The notes under the pieces: model-generated | Database searches by the model: none | What the model saw: the letters and a program-made list of their open reading frames with translations, nothing else | What the model was told of the DNA's origin: nothing | Shown: positions 1 to 8,330 of the stretch, in pieces | Layout of the letters: each line of letters begins with the position of its first letter | How positions within the stretch are numbered: the first letter of the stretch is position 1 | Made by a program: the position numbers and the translations under genes | DNA from: a virus | Virus record (IMG/VR): IMGVR_UViG_3300042863_000301 | Location: 1 to 25,751 of that record | DNA: 25,751 nt | Strand: one strand, 5' to 3'

Positions 1-18
1 ATGATAGTTGTTAACTAA

Positions 19-2052
19 TCATAAGTTTTCCCAACAGTCACAATTGCACAATACTACATCAGCAATTGCTTCGGTTGGTGTCAATACCGTAGCACAACCT
101 GGTTCAATAAGAATACTAAGGTTATCTGGTATCAACGTTGTTTGGGAAGATCCTGCTAGACTTCCCGGGACTGTAGCCGCGCCTGTTATGATAGGTACAT
201 TGCTTAAATTGCTACAGTTATTGTAACCTTCAATTGGAGAATTTCCTAATGTTTCTCCGGTTACTCTCGGTAATACTAAATCAGATGTAAGATTCACATC
301 ATTATCTAATTCTGCTCCAGTAAGACCTAATCGCTTTGCATTCCGTGCTTCACGCATAGACGCTATTATACTGTTTCCTCCTACAGTTGCTGTATCAGAT
401 ATATTTTCTATAACTAATGCAGATTCTTTAATTTCTGTCTCTGTGGCGTATTGAGATAAACTATCAATAAAGTTTATTGTATCACTAGTAGTACTTGTTA
501 GGTCATCAATTGTACTCAATGCTAATAATCTAGCGTTTTCTTCTTTTGCTATATACTCACCAAAGCTACTATACAATGAGTTCAACTTAGTAGCTAGGGT
601 AGGATTAGCAATCATTATACTATATATTTCAGCATTAGCAGAATCAATCAATGTTTGCAATGAACCATATGGTCCAAACCCACCCAACAAGCTATTGATA
701 TTATTGTAAATAGCAAACAAATTAGTAGACTGCAATGCTCTAATCTGTGTTTGTAACTCAGCCCAATCATAGTGTATATCCGTCATGCTTCCAAAGAAGT
801 CGCACATTGTATATAATCCGTTAGTGCCGGATCCTTTTGCCACTGCATTTATAGCAACATTTGCTAACTCTGTGTTAGTCGGGATATTCGTTCCACCTAC
901 ACCCAAACCGTTAACGTTTTCCAAATTGAATACAACCTGACTGAATTTCTCTATATCCATATTTTGAATATTGCGAACCTGCATCATGGCTCTACTAAAT
1001 GCATCGCATGAATATGATAGTTCAGGTGGTATAATGTTTTGTAATCTTTCACCTATATTCAATCCCGGTACCGCATCTATTGTACCATTTTTATAAATCA
1101 AATAGTATGTTTTGCTATTAGTTGGTAAGGGTGTCCCATTGAATACCGGGGTAGTTAATGATTGATAACTATTTGGAAACAACTTCTTAGGGTCTAATAA
1201 ATCTGCTAACATCATTAGTCCTGTAGTTTGACAATTTAACGGAGTCAATACATCAGTCAAGTCATCATTAATAATCAAACAAAATGTAGCATATATATAT
1301 TTTTGTTGCTCTGGTGTTGCGGGTGTGCCATTGAATATATTATTAATATCGTTAGAAGTCATTCCGGCACTTAGCAAACCTAAATTAATAGACTGTGTGA
1401 TTGCACCATTCTTGTACAGTGTTCTTAACAAGTCATCTGGATTACCAAACGTTGAGATATATTTCAAATCTATTGCTTTGCCCACAGCAATTAAATCTTG
1501 TCCCCAATAGAATGTACTTAGATTGATACCGGCTATATCAGCAGTAATCAAGTCATTCATGTTACTATAGATGCCATCTAAAAATGTTAATGAATTGTTC
1601 AATGCTTTAATAGTCTCATTCATCTGAGTTTTTCTACCGTGCATTGCATTAAATGTTGCTAAAAAATCACTGTAACTACCGTTGTTGATGTAAAAGTCTT
1701 TATGTGCTTGCCATGCAATTAGTCGTAAGAATCCGTGACGAGTATTCTGCCCAGTATATGCATTAATATATGCGCTAGGTTTAGCGTTACCTAGTGCAGG
1801 TATTGTAGTAGAACCTATGCTTATAAGATTGTTATACTCACCCTGAGTGATGCCTGCGTTAATCAACGGGAATGCTACATTCATAGCGTTAGTAATAGTG
1901 GATAGTACTGTAGTATCTATTATTGTGCCCGGGGTATAATTAGTAACTGACGTACTGGTACCCATGTACGACTGTGCATTAGGATTTATATATAGACCTA
2001 CATCTTGCAACAGAGAACCCATTGCATTAATTTTTAACGGGGTATAACTCAT
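19..2052 (-). CDS. Putative virion/baseplate-associated structural protein, 677 aa
   Basis: I do not recognise a named family. The protein has 677 residues, no signal peptide or membrane segment, and long stretches that look helical, rich in Asn, Ser, Thr, Leu and Ile, as is common in phage structural proteins. The last nine residues hold a C-x-C-x-C cluster (Cys669, Cys671, Cys673) followed by Trp, with another Cys in an EPGC motif about 23 residues earlier. These could bind metal or form disulphides, but this is inference. The ATG start overlaps the stop of the PAAR gene as ATGA, which implies translational coupling and a shared role at the tail spike or baseplate. The assignment as structural rests mainly on this context. 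An enzyme or a cell-surface function cannot be excluded. The gene ends 18 nt from the window edge. Confidence 0.55.
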   Translation of the reverse strand: MSYTPLKINAMGSLLQDVGLYINPNAQSYMGTSTSVTNYTPGTIIDTTVLSTITNAMNVAFPLINAGITQGEYNNLISIGSTTIPALGNAKPSAYINAYTGQNTRHGFLRLIAWQAHKDFYINNGSYSDFLATFNAMHGRKTQMNETIKALNNSLTFLDGIYSNMNDLITADIAGINLSTFYWGQDLIAVGKAIDLKYISTFGNPDDLLRTLYKNGAITQSINLGLLSAGMTSNDINNIFNGTPATPEQQKYIYATFCLIINDDLTDVLTPLNCQTTGLMMLADLLDPKKLFPNSYQSLTTPVFNGTPLPTNSKTYYLIYKNGTIDAVPGLNIGERLQNIIPPELSYSCDAFSRAMMQVRNIQNMDIEKFSQVVFNLENVNGLGVGGTNIPTNTELANVAINAVAKGSGTNGLYTMCDFFGSMTDIHYDWAELQTQIRALQSTNLFAIYNNINSLLGGFGPYGSLQTLIDSANAEIYSIMIANPTLATKLNSLYSSFGEYIAKEENARLLALSTIDDLTSTTSDTINFIDSLSQYATETEIKESALVIENISDTATVGGNSIIASMREARNAKRLGLTGAELDNDVNLTSDLVLPRVTGETLGNSPIEGYNNCSNLSNVPIITGAATVPGSLAGSSQTTLIPDNLSILIEPGCATVLTPTEAIADVVLCNCDCWENL

Positions 2053-2330
2053 GGGACAACTACGTTAGGGCTGCCTTCAACTATGCTATGTCCACAACTA
2101 TTTCCTGATCCTACTCTTAATACCGGTGATCCCTCAGCAAATACTGTAGGGCTACCTTCGGTAGTTGTTGCGGCTGCATGCGGGGGGTGGGGAGGACCAA
2201 ATGGGGCATGTGGTGTCATTGTACTAACATGCAATCCCACATTAATGCCGTTGGCAATAACAGTTCCGGCTCCACGTATTATCGCACCACCTGTTTGATT
2301 TTTATCACCTTTACGACTTAATTTTGGCAT
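2049..2330 (-). CDS. PAAR-motif spike-tip protein
   Basis: This 93-aa protein matches the PAAR family, the small cone-shaped zinc proteins that cap the membrane-piercing spike of contractile phage tails and type VI secretion systems (gp5.4 in T4). Visible family features are the early GD (residues 8-9), GG (14-15), the G-x-G-x-V-x-x-NG segment (20-28), two EGSP turns (58-61, 66-69), the CGHSI motif (79-83) and a final EGSPNVVVP. Candidate metal ligands are His34, His41, His48, His51, Cys79 and His81. A Pro/His-rich loop (residues 40-52) is longer than in minimal PAAR proteins. The start is supported by an AGGA element about 4 nt upstream. The stop overlaps the next gene as ATGA, suggesting co-production of the tip and the 677-aa protein. 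The family call is firm; assembly on this phage's spike is inferred. Confidence 0.88.
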   Translation of the reverse strand: MPKLSRKGDKNQTGGAIIRGAGTVIANGINVGLHVSTMTPHAPFGPPHPPHAAATTTEGSPTVFAEGSPVLRVGSGNSCGHSIVEGSPNVVVP

Positions 2331-2331
2331 T

Positions 2332-2631
2332 TTATCCTAATATAATTTTCTTTTCTGGAAGTTGAATCCCAGTAGTAGCCTCAATGTATTTCATCTTAAT
2401 GCTATCTTCTGTGATAGCAAAAACGGAAACGCTATTAGTATTTAGTGTAACATCTCCACCTGGTTCTGCGGTAAACATGCTAGGAATCATTTGCATTCCC
2501 TTTTGTCCGGGTGCAATACTTACTGGTTCAGTTATTGTCAAATAACCGTCACCGTTGTTTAGTCCTGTAACTTTAGCGATTAGTTCTTCACCGCTATTTA
2601 ATTTAAATGTATATACTTTTCCAACTTCCAT
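2332..2631 (-). CDS. Sm/Lsm-like small conserved phage protein
   Basis: This 99-aa protein has the pattern of a small beta-barrel protein common in T4-like marine and freshwater phages. A short first strand leads to L-x-SGEEL-x-AKV (residues 11-21), followed by a middle ITEP-x-S strand, a Met/Phe-rich loop, V-x-VF-x-IT, and a C-terminal YIEATTGIQLP-type motif. The SGE...AKV opening resembles the Sm1 strand of Lsm/Hfq proteins. In cyanophages the family is usually annotated as Sm-like or hypothetical, and I know of no proven role. RNA binding is only a possibility. Its ATG shares one base with the stop of the glutaredoxin gene (TAATG), and a single base separates its stop from the PAAR start. 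It therefore bridges the nucleotide-metabolism and baseplate genes in one tight operon. Confidence 0.5.
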   Translation of the reverse strand: MEVGKVYTFKLNSGEELIAKVTGLNNGDGYLTITEPVSIAPGQKGMQMIPSMFTAEPGGDVTLNTNSVSVFAITEDSIKMKYIEATTGIQLPEKKIILG

Positions 2632-2861
2632 TATACGCTTTCTGTTAATTTTGTTCTGAGTTCGGTGAACCCTCCGATTAATTCTCCGTCTAGGAAAATC
2701 TGCGGTACTGTTCGGGCATTTGGAACTGCCTCTAGTAATTCTTCTTTGGTGTATCCATCTCCAATTTTCTTTTCTTCAAATTGGATACCTTTGCTAGTTA
2801 ACAATGCCTTTGCTTGGTCGCAATAAGGGCAGTGGTACTTACTCCATACAATAGCTTTCAT
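2631..2861 (-). CDS. Glutaredoxin, dithiol CPYC type
   Basis: This 76-aa protein is a minimal glutaredoxin. The active site CPYC is at residues 11-14 after the first beta strand. The cis-proline motif TVPQ is at 51-54, and the glutathione-binding GG pair at 63-64 (LIGGFTEL). Family knowledge: such proteins reduce the C-terminal cysteine pair of class Ia ribonucleotide reductase, as T4 NrdC does. Here the gene follows nrdB directly, so serving the phage reductase encoded upstream is the likely job. The start ATG has a good AAGGAA ribosome-binding site 6 nt upstream, overlapping the last codons of the nrdB side. The length is typical for a small phage or bacterial glutaredoxin (about 75-90 aa). 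The call is confident; only the preferred partner is inferred. Confidence 0.93.
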   Translation of the reverse strand: MKAIVWSKYHCPYCDQAKALLTSKGIQFEEKKIGDGYTKEELLEAVPNARTVPQIFLDGELIGGFTELRTKLTESV

Positions 2862-2870
2862 CTTATTTCC

Positions 2871-3974
2871 TTATAATACTGGTAATTCATCGTACTCAAC
2901 TACATCTGACATAACGCCAATAACATAGTTGGTACTTTCTGTTTCTTGTAGTGCTGATTGTTTCTTGTTGATATTCACGTGTTTATTGAACCACGGGATA
3001 GGGCTATGTTTTGGATGATTTTCATTGTATTTAATACCAATATCTTTCAGTCTACTAAATGCAGTATAGTCTACAAAATCTGAAAGTATATCTGCATTTA
3101 AACCAATAACAACACCTTTACTGAATAGATAGTGTGCCCATTCTTTTTCTTCACGGATAACATCCATATATAGTTCATATACTTCACGTTCGCATTCTTG
3201 TTTAGCAATAACAAATCGTGGATCATCTTTAACTACATTGTTAATCAACCATGCAGTCCACTCTGTATGAAGCAACTCATCTTGCAGGATCAAGGAGATA
3301 ATGTTTCCGTTACCAATGTAAATCTTGTTCTCTACCATAGCAAGACTTGTTGCAAAACTTACCATGAAGCGTAATGCTTCTAGTGCGTAACTGGCATTCA
3401 ATGCCATCCATATTGCTTTAATGTGTTCCATATGTCCCACTTTACTTGGGTCAGATTCTTTTAAACAATTTAATTGATGCAATTCATCATAGTATCTACC
3501 TACACTAGCAGACATTTCTACTATTTCTTTGGTATCGTGAATTTTATTAAATTCTTCTTTAGGAACACCATATACGTTCCTAATAATATGACTGTAAGAT
3601 TTTGAGTGTATATTAGTTTCAAAGAAACTCCAATTACTAACTAATGCTTCAAGTTCTGGAATACTGATGACTGGGCTGAATACTTGACTTGGTGCACGAC
3701 CCTGTATAGAATCCAACGCAGTTTGCCTCAATAAGTTACTAGTAAAGATATGCTTAATGGCATCACTACTATCCTTGTGGTCAATCTTATCTTTTGTTAA
3801 ACTTATTTCTTCTGGAACCCAAAAGAATCCACGTGCTGTTTCTTCGTACTTAGCAAGTCTTGGATACTTAACTTCTTCAAATCGTTGTACTGTTACAGGG
3901 CCTTCCGGGTCTAAAAACATTGTACGTTTTAGATAGTTTGTTTGTTTGCTTAAATTATATTGTTCTTTACTCAT
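2871..3974 (-). CDS. nrdB: Ribonucleotide reductase class Ia beta subunit (NrdB/R2)
   Basis: This 367-aa protein is the radical-generating subunit of aerobic ribonucleotide reductase, which pairs with NrdA to make dNDPs. Against E. coli NrdB from memory, conserved elements are LDSIQGR with iron ligand Asp88 (D84), radical Tyr127 (Y122), His123 (H118), Glu199 in ALEALRF (E204), Glu233 and His236 in QDELLH (E238, H241), and Tyr350 (Y356) in the C-terminal tail. The acidic C-terminus would dock into NrdA. One oddity: E. coli has E115-T-I-H118, whereas here the sequence is E119-T-N-I-H123, one residue longer between two ligands. The Asp88-Glu119 and Glu199-Glu233-His236 spacings match E. coli, so the insertion is local. 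The codons are clear in the DNA (about 3610-3640). The start overlaps the upstream small gene by 8 nt. Confidence 0.96.
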   Translation of the reverse strand: MSKEQYNLSKQTNYLKRTMFLDPEGPVTVQRFEEVKYPRLAKYEETARGFFWVPEEISLTKDKIDHKDSSDAIKHIFTSNLLRQTALDSIQGRAPSQVFSPVISIPELEALVSNWSFFETNIHSKSYSHIIRNVYGVPKEEFNKIHDTKEIVEMSASVGRYYDELHQLNCLKESDPSKVGHMEHIKAIWMALNASYALEALRFMVSFATSLAMVENKIYIGNGNIISLILQDELLHTEWTAWLINNVVKDDPRFVIAKQECEREVYELYMDVIREEKEWAHYLFSKGVVIGLNADILSDFVDYTAFSRLKDIGIKYNENHPKHSPIPWFNKHVNINKKQSALQETESTNYVIGVMSDVVEYDELPVL

Positions 3975-4161
3975 CTGCTACTTCCAAAAGTATTTTACCA
4001 TCTATAGATAATACATCACTTACTGTATACATTTTACCATAAACTTTTACAAGTACCGGTACATCATTGTATACTTTTTTTATAGTATCCGCTCCACTAG
4101 CTAATGCCATTCTGCGCCACTCTGCTAGTAATTTTTGTTGAATCTCATAGGCATCCATCAT
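3967..4161 (-). CDS. Small unknown protein between nrdA and nrdB, 64 aa
   Basis: I do not recognise this protein. It has an N-terminal helical, charged segment (DAYEIQQKLLAEWRRMALAS) followed by what look like short beta strands (VPVLVKVYGKMYTVSDVL), and it has no membrane segment or Cys pair. I chose the ATG at 4161 because it overlaps the nrdA stop as ATGA, the same coupling seen elsewhere in this window. The next codon is also ATG (4158), and a TTG lies at 4170. The stop overlaps the nrdB start by 8 nt, so the three genes are almost certainly translated together. Position alone suggests a link to ribonucleotide reductase, for example as a regulator or an assembly aid, but nothing in the sequence proves it. 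It may be an unrelated passenger. Confidence 0.7.
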   Translation of the reverse strand: MMDAYEIQQKLLAEWRRMALASGADTIKKVYNDVPVLVKVYGKMYTVSDVLSIDGKILLEVADE

Positions 4162-6482
4162 AGTACACAACTTTCACAATAATCTTCATCTTCAATAATA
4201 TCTTGTTTAACGAATGGGATAACATTATCTTCTTGCAGTGCTACTTTACTACCCACTTTGTTAATCAAACTATAATAGATAGTTTTGATACCCCATTTGT
4301 ATGCAAGCATAAGATTTTTAGCAATCAATGTTCCTGGTACTTTACCTTCATTAAAGTATGCTGGGTTATAAAATGTGTTAGTTGAAAGACTCTGGTCAAT
4401 ATATACTGCTAATACTGCCGCTGTCTTTAAATAGTCTACACAATCCTTTTGATCCCACATCAATTGATAACGGTTCTTTAATCGCTTGTATTCTGGCACC
4501 ACTTGTACAAAGCTGCCAGCTTTACTTTCTTTAACACTTATCATCTCCATTGGCATTTCAATACCGTTTGTTGAGTTTAATACAACGCTAGAACTTTCAA
4601 CAGGTGCTACAGCCATTAGTGTAGCATTTCTAATGCCATATTTCAATAGATTCTGGCGTAGTGGTTCCCAATCTAAACTTGGGCTAAAGTCTGTTAATTC
4701 ATTAACACCCTCTGCTCTGCGTTCCCAAGGAAAGATGCCTTGTCCGTAGAAGGTATGTTGACTACGACCGCATGCACCACGTTCTTGTGCTAGTTCCACG
4801 CTTGTTTCAGTTAGATAGTATGCTTGATGTTCCATCCAACGCTTTACTTCTGCCAATGCTTCTGTCGTGCCGTATTTATAACTACGCTTGGCATGCCAGT
4901 AAGCTAAATTGGTAATCCCTACACCAAGAGGTTCGAAATCTAAGTTAGCTAACTTACTCTGAACACTGAGGAAGTCTTGATAGCTAAGGAGATTACTTAG
5001 ACTACGTACTAATACTCTACATGCCTTACGCATTTCTTGGGGCGTCTTAAACGCACCCCAGTTCACACTGCCCAATGTACATAGTGCAATGCGACCTGCC
5101 TCGTCTTCAATACGTTGAAAAGGCTTTGTAGGTAATAGTATTTCTTGGCAAAGGTTACTCTGATAAATCGGATCAAGTTTAGTATCAAACGGACCCTGAT
5201 TAATTACGTTATCAATGAATACTAGATAGATACGACCTGTATCAGTACGTTCTTTTAGTATTCCATTTTTAAATATTTCTACCGCGGGCAATACTTTCTT
5301 TTTGATGCCACGCTTACTTTCGTACATTGTGTACAATTTTTCAAATTCTTCACTATCTCTATAGTATGCTTCGTACAAGTCTGGTACATCATGTGGATCA
5401 AACAATGTGATGTTTTCATTCTTAGCAAAACGATTAAAGAACATCTTATTGACTACTACTGAATAATCCATTTGACGTACACGTGTTTCGTCTGTACCTT
5501 GATTGTTCTTTAATACAATTAAATCTTCAAACTGATAATGCCATACTGGGAATGTAACTGTGCAGCTTGCGTTACGCACACCACCTTGACTGCAACTACG
5601 CAAGTCGCCAAACCATTTCTTTAAGAAAGGAATCATGCCAGTGTGTTTGATTTCACCGTTACGAATAGGTGCACCTAGTGGTCTGATTCTACCAATCTCT
5701 AATCCTATGCCAGCACGTTTGCTAGCATACTTTGCCATCATTTCTCCGGCAGCGAATATACTGTCAAGTGTATCATCGCTAGTAATAAGTACACAGCTAG
5801 AAAACTGCTTAGTAGTAGTGCCAAGGCCAGCGAGAACAGGGGTAGCAAGAGTAAAGTGGCCATCACTTGCACATTCGTAATATTCTTTGACATATTTTAA
5901 TCTCTTATCTTTAGGTTCATTATGGAATGCAGTGGCGGCTGCAATTGCGTATCTTACTTGAGGACTTTCATAAACTTGACCAGTAGCACGGTTCTGCACT
6001 AAGTACTTTTCGGTTAATTGTGCGATAGCCGCATAAGTGTAATTTTCGTCCTTGCTATGGTCAATGAACAGGTCAATGATATCCCATTCATCTTTGGTAT
6101 ACCATTCCAATAACTCAGTAGTATACATACCAAGTTCTATATTTTTTGTTACGATATCATATAATGGGGGAGGTGTATATGATCCATATACTTCTTTGCG
6201 TAGCATTGACACCTTTTGACGTCCTGCTACATATTGATAGTTTACATTATTAATGTCTGGGTTTTCTGTCTCGTCAATCAAATTTACCATTGCTTTAAGC
6301 AATAATTCATCAATTATTTCCGTGCTTATTCCATCGTGTAATTCTATTTGAGCCTTGATCTCAATCATACTAGGGCTGACATTATCTATGCCTCTGCATC
6401 CGTTTGCTACTTGTCTTTGAATTTTTGAAATATCTAATGGTACTGTTTCTCCGTCACGCTTGATGACATTAATTGTTTGCAT
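4158..6482 (-). CDS. nrdA: Ribonucleotide reductase class Ia alpha subunit (NrdA/R1)
   Basis: This 774-aa protein is the catalytic subunit that reduces ribonucleoside diphosphates. An ATP-cone domain opens the protein (residues 4-90, with VIKRDGE), so allosteric activity control by ATP/dATP is likely retained. Catalytic residues are visible: Cys230 in QFSSC and Cys468 in ALCTLGS form the redox pair. The NLCQE motif supplies Asn443, thiyl-radical Cys445 and Glu447. Tyr736-Tyr737 lie on the radical-transfer path, and the C-terminal CESC (Cys769, Cys772) is the pair re-reduced by glutaredoxin. The loop APVESSSVVLNSTNG (626-640) is typical. Length is close to E. coli NrdA (761 aa). No intein or intron is seen. 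An AAGG element precedes the ATG. It is followed by the 64-aa gene, nrdB and glutaredoxin, making a complete phage dNTP supply operon. Confidence 0.97.
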   Translation of the reverse strand: MQTINVIKRDGETVPLDISKIQRQVANGCRGIDNVSPSMIEIKAQIELHDGISTEIIDELLLKAMVNLIDETENPDINNVNYQYVAGRQKVSMLRKEVYGSYTPPPLYDIVTKNIELGMYTTELLEWYTKDEWDIIDLFIDHSKDENYTYAAIAQLTEKYLVQNRATGQVYESPQVRYAIAAATAFHNEPKDKRLKYVKEYYECASDGHFTLATPVLAGLGTTTKQFSSCVLITSDDTLDSIFAAGEMMAKYASKRAGIGLEIGRIRPLGAPIRNGEIKHTGMIPFLKKWFGDLRSCSQGGVRNASCTVTFPVWHYQFEDLIVLKNNQGTDETRVRQMDYSVVVNKMFFNRFAKNENITLFDPHDVPDLYEAYYRDSEEFEKLYTMYESKRGIKKKVLPAVEIFKNGILKERTDTGRIYLVFIDNVINQGPFDTKLDPIYQSNLCQEILLPTKPFQRIEDEAGRIALCTLGSVNWGAFKTPQEMRKACRVLVRSLSNLLSYQDFLSVQSKLANLDFEPLGVGITNLAYWHAKRSYKYGTTEALAEVKRWMEHQAYYLTETSVELAQERGACGRSQHTFYGQGIFPWERRAEGVNELTDFSPSLDWEPLRQNLLKYGIRNATLMAVAPVESSSVVLNSTNGIEMPMEMISVKESKAGSFVQVVPEYKRLKNRYQLMWDQKDCVDYLKTAAVLAVYIDQSLSTNTFYNPAYFNEGKVPGTLIAKNLMLAYKWGIKTIYYSLINKVGSKVALQEDNVIPFVKQDIIEDEDYCESCVL

Positions 6483-6492
6483 AGGGTTAGCC

Positions 6493-6933
6493 TTATTTAA
6501 TTTTTAGTTCTAGGTCTGTGATATCAATATTACGCTTGACGGTGAAATTGCTTAGTTTATTACTTAGTACCGTATCGGGCCAGTAATTAAGTATATATTT
6601 TGCATCATCAACCAGGACTAATACCAGATCCTCACCTTGCATATCAGTAGCTTCAACCATTTTTATATCTGTAATATTTAATAGTAGCATAGTATAACAC
6701 ATCCCTAGTGCTTTTGCAACACTACAATAGGTATTTTCTACCAAAAGTTCCCAGGGACTAGGCCAACAGTTTACATCCAAAATATGTAAATGATGATTGA
6801 CCAATGGAGCATTTTGCCACCAATTGTCTATTTCTACACATTTGGTTTTAATATCAGAAGTTTTTAAGTTTGTTCTTAGTTCGTACCAAGAATGAAGTCG
6901 ATTATCGTAATTTAATTGAAATATGTTGATCAC
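6493..6933 (-). CDS. Conserved-type phage protein of unknown function, 146 aa
   Basis: No function is known to me. The central part carries a striking aromatic pattern: WYELR (residues 16-20), DNWWQNAPLV (36-45), a following HLH, then WPSPWELL and an ENTYCS-x-AKALG-x-CYT segment. From memory, similar DNWW...AP...WPxPWELL...YC..A.ALG..YT proteins recur as uncharacterised genes in T4-like phages of aquatic bacteria, so this looks like a real, conserved family. The C-terminal third reads as alternating strands (VLVLVDDAKYILNYWPDTVLS). There is no signal peptide or transmembrane helix. It sits between the glycosyltransferase cassette and nrdA, with 10-nt gaps on each side, so it belongs to the same operon. 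Its context does not decide between roles in glycan modification, nucleotide metabolism or structure. Confidence 0.7.
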   Translation of the reverse strand: MINIFQLNYDNRLHSWYELRTNLKTSDIKTKCVEIDNWWQNAPLVNHHLHILDVNCWPSPWELLVENTYCSVAKALGMCYTMLLLNITDIKMVEATDMQGEDLVLVLVDDAKYILNYWPDTVLSNKLSNFTVKRNIDITDLELKIK

Positions 6934-6943
6934 ATACTACTTA

Positions 6944-7621
6944 TCATTCGTACAAAATTGAGATTGATTTTTTAACAAATCTCTCTACATTTAAGTTTGT
7001 ACGACTTTCAAATAGGTGATAGAACATAGGATTATCCATTACATTATTAAATGTTGTACCTATCCCGTAATGTTTCATATCATCTTTTAATGCCCAACTG
7101 TCTACACCATAAGGTTTAGCTTCAAAATTGTCAGGCAAATACATTTCTATAGGGATATTCTTTTCTTCTGCTAGATATGTAAACTCTTCACCAATATCTC
7201 CGCGAGAAGTAGGTTTAGCATCAGGTTTTCCTAATTGTTCGTATATTCCTTTAGTAATACCTAAACAACTACTTCCAATAAATAAATGCTCATTGTTTTC
7301 TATATAGTGACTGCGTTGAGCATTCCCCATTAAATAACCTTGATTAATTCTTTCAAAGGTGTATTTGATAGCAGAAGTACTTAGTGGGATACAATCAATG
7401 TCTAATATCAATACGCTATCATATCCTCTATTGTAAAATAATTCATTCAATGCATAATTGATGCAATCATCCGGATACAACTCTCCGTCTTTGGCATTGT
7501 ATTGCAAAGGTATATATTCTACTTTAAGATTTTGCAATAACTTATGTATAACTTGTGATTGACAAGTTATAATGTTAGGATGTATCTGTAAATTATAATA
7601 ACTGAATATGCAATTTCTCAT
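6944..7621 (-). CDS. GT-A-like glycosyltransferase-type protein with DxD motif
   Basis: This 225-aa protein looks like a glycosyltransferase of the GT-A fold, but I cannot place it in a numbered family. After an N-terminal strand and helix, a hydrophobic strand leads to LILDIDCIP, giving Asp74-x-Asp76 in the position where such enzymes bind the metal and nucleotide sugar. A G-x-S-CLGITKGIYE segment follows, as do GDIGEEF and, near residues 199-207, a Met-Phe-Tyr-His-Leu-Phe stretch whose His could be a late metal ligand. It has no signal peptide. It starts 1 nt after the stop of the GT25-like gene, so the two are co-translated. The substrate is unknown. Likely roles are decoration of host-surface or virion glycans. 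A nucleotidyltransferase is a less likely alternative. Confidence 0.6.
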   Translation of the reverse strand: MRNCIFSYYNLQIHPNIITCQSQVIHKLLQNLKVEYIPLQYNAKDGELYPDDCINYALNELFYNRGYDSVLILDIDCIPLSTSAIKYTFERINQGYLMGNAQRSHYIENNEHLFIGSSCLGITKGIYEQLGKPDAKPTSRGDIGEEFTYLAEEKNIPIEMYLPDNFEAKPYGVDSWALKDDMKHYGIGTTFNNVMDNPMFYHLFESRTNLNVERFVKKSISILYE

Positions 7622-7622
7622 A

Positions 7623-8330
7623 TTACCACTTCAATTCTTCATTACGTTTAGTAGTTCTACCTTCTAATGGTCTAGCGGCAATAGTGGTATCTAATGCATC
7701 ACTAGGTTCATCATATGCATACAATCCTTGATGTACAATAGTAAACAAATCTGCACGTAACATAATATCTAATGGGGCAAAGATTCCAACTTTAAGAATG
7801 TGACTAAGTAAATTCTTAGCCATAATAGGATCAATTGCATATGCGTGGGCACGGCAGATAAACAAACAGTTCTTCCCGTCACTGGCATGAGGGGGAATAG
7901 GGTAAATATTCCAACCCTTATGACTCCATTCTTGACCACCTAGATATACAATTGCATTGTAACTATCTATTGATTCAAATTTTTTAACCATCACAGCATC
8001 GTGTTCCATAATCACTATGGGTTTGTCTATCATAGCACAATGAACCCAAAGACTGATATGACTTAATGCACAAGCTACTTCCCCACGGGTCATATAATGA
8101 TCAGTGATTTTTAGCATACGCATAAATGCATTGTCTTTCATTTGCTCTGGTGGAATAATTTCCCCGGGACGTGTGCCATCATATGCATCCCATACTGAGT
8201 ATGGCATTCCAACTTGTCTACAACTTTCTTGACAACGTGCGCTATATCTTTCACTATTAGGATTACTCTTAACAGTAATAATATACGCATTTTCTACTGC
8301 GGTGGTATTGTTTCTAAATAAATTTAACAT
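7623..8330 (-). CDS. Glycosyltransferase family 25-like protein
   Basis: This 235-aa protein matches the GT25 (LgtB/LpsA-like, LPS-type) family. The N-terminal AYIITVKSNPNSERY (residues 15-29) fits the usual start, a strand followed by a loop and RxxR-like residues. Next comes a strand ending WDAYDG (47-52). The hallmark TRGEVACALSHISLW (81-95) is followed by PIVIMEHDA (104-112), where most family members have an L-E-D-D acidic motif. Here the first Asp is His, though Glu109 and Asp111 remain. Family members usually transfer galactose or glucose to lipooligosaccharide, or sugars to collagen. The acceptor here is unknown. The ATG has a strong AGGAAG site and overlaps the upstream methyltransferase stop by 7 nt. 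It may act on host envelope glycans or on the phage's own fibres. Confidence 0.8.
   Translation of the reverse strand: MLNLFRNNTTAVENAYIITVKSNPNSERYSARCQESCRQVGMPYSVWDAYDGTRPGEIIPPEQMKDNAFMRMLKITDHYMTRGEVACALSHISLWVHCAMIDKPIVIMEHDAVMVKKFESIDSYNAIVYLGGQEWSHKGWNIYPIPPHASDGKNCLFICRAHAYAIDPIMAKNLLSHILKVGIFAPLDIMLRADLFTIVHQGLYAYDEPSDALDTTIAARPLEGRTTKRNEELKW

Noticed and set aside
2160-2205. G-rich tract (ggggggtgggg) as a possible G-quadruplex or regulatory element
   Set aside because: It encodes the Pro/His-rich loop of the PAAR protein (PFGPPHPPH) on the minus strand; coding explains the composition.
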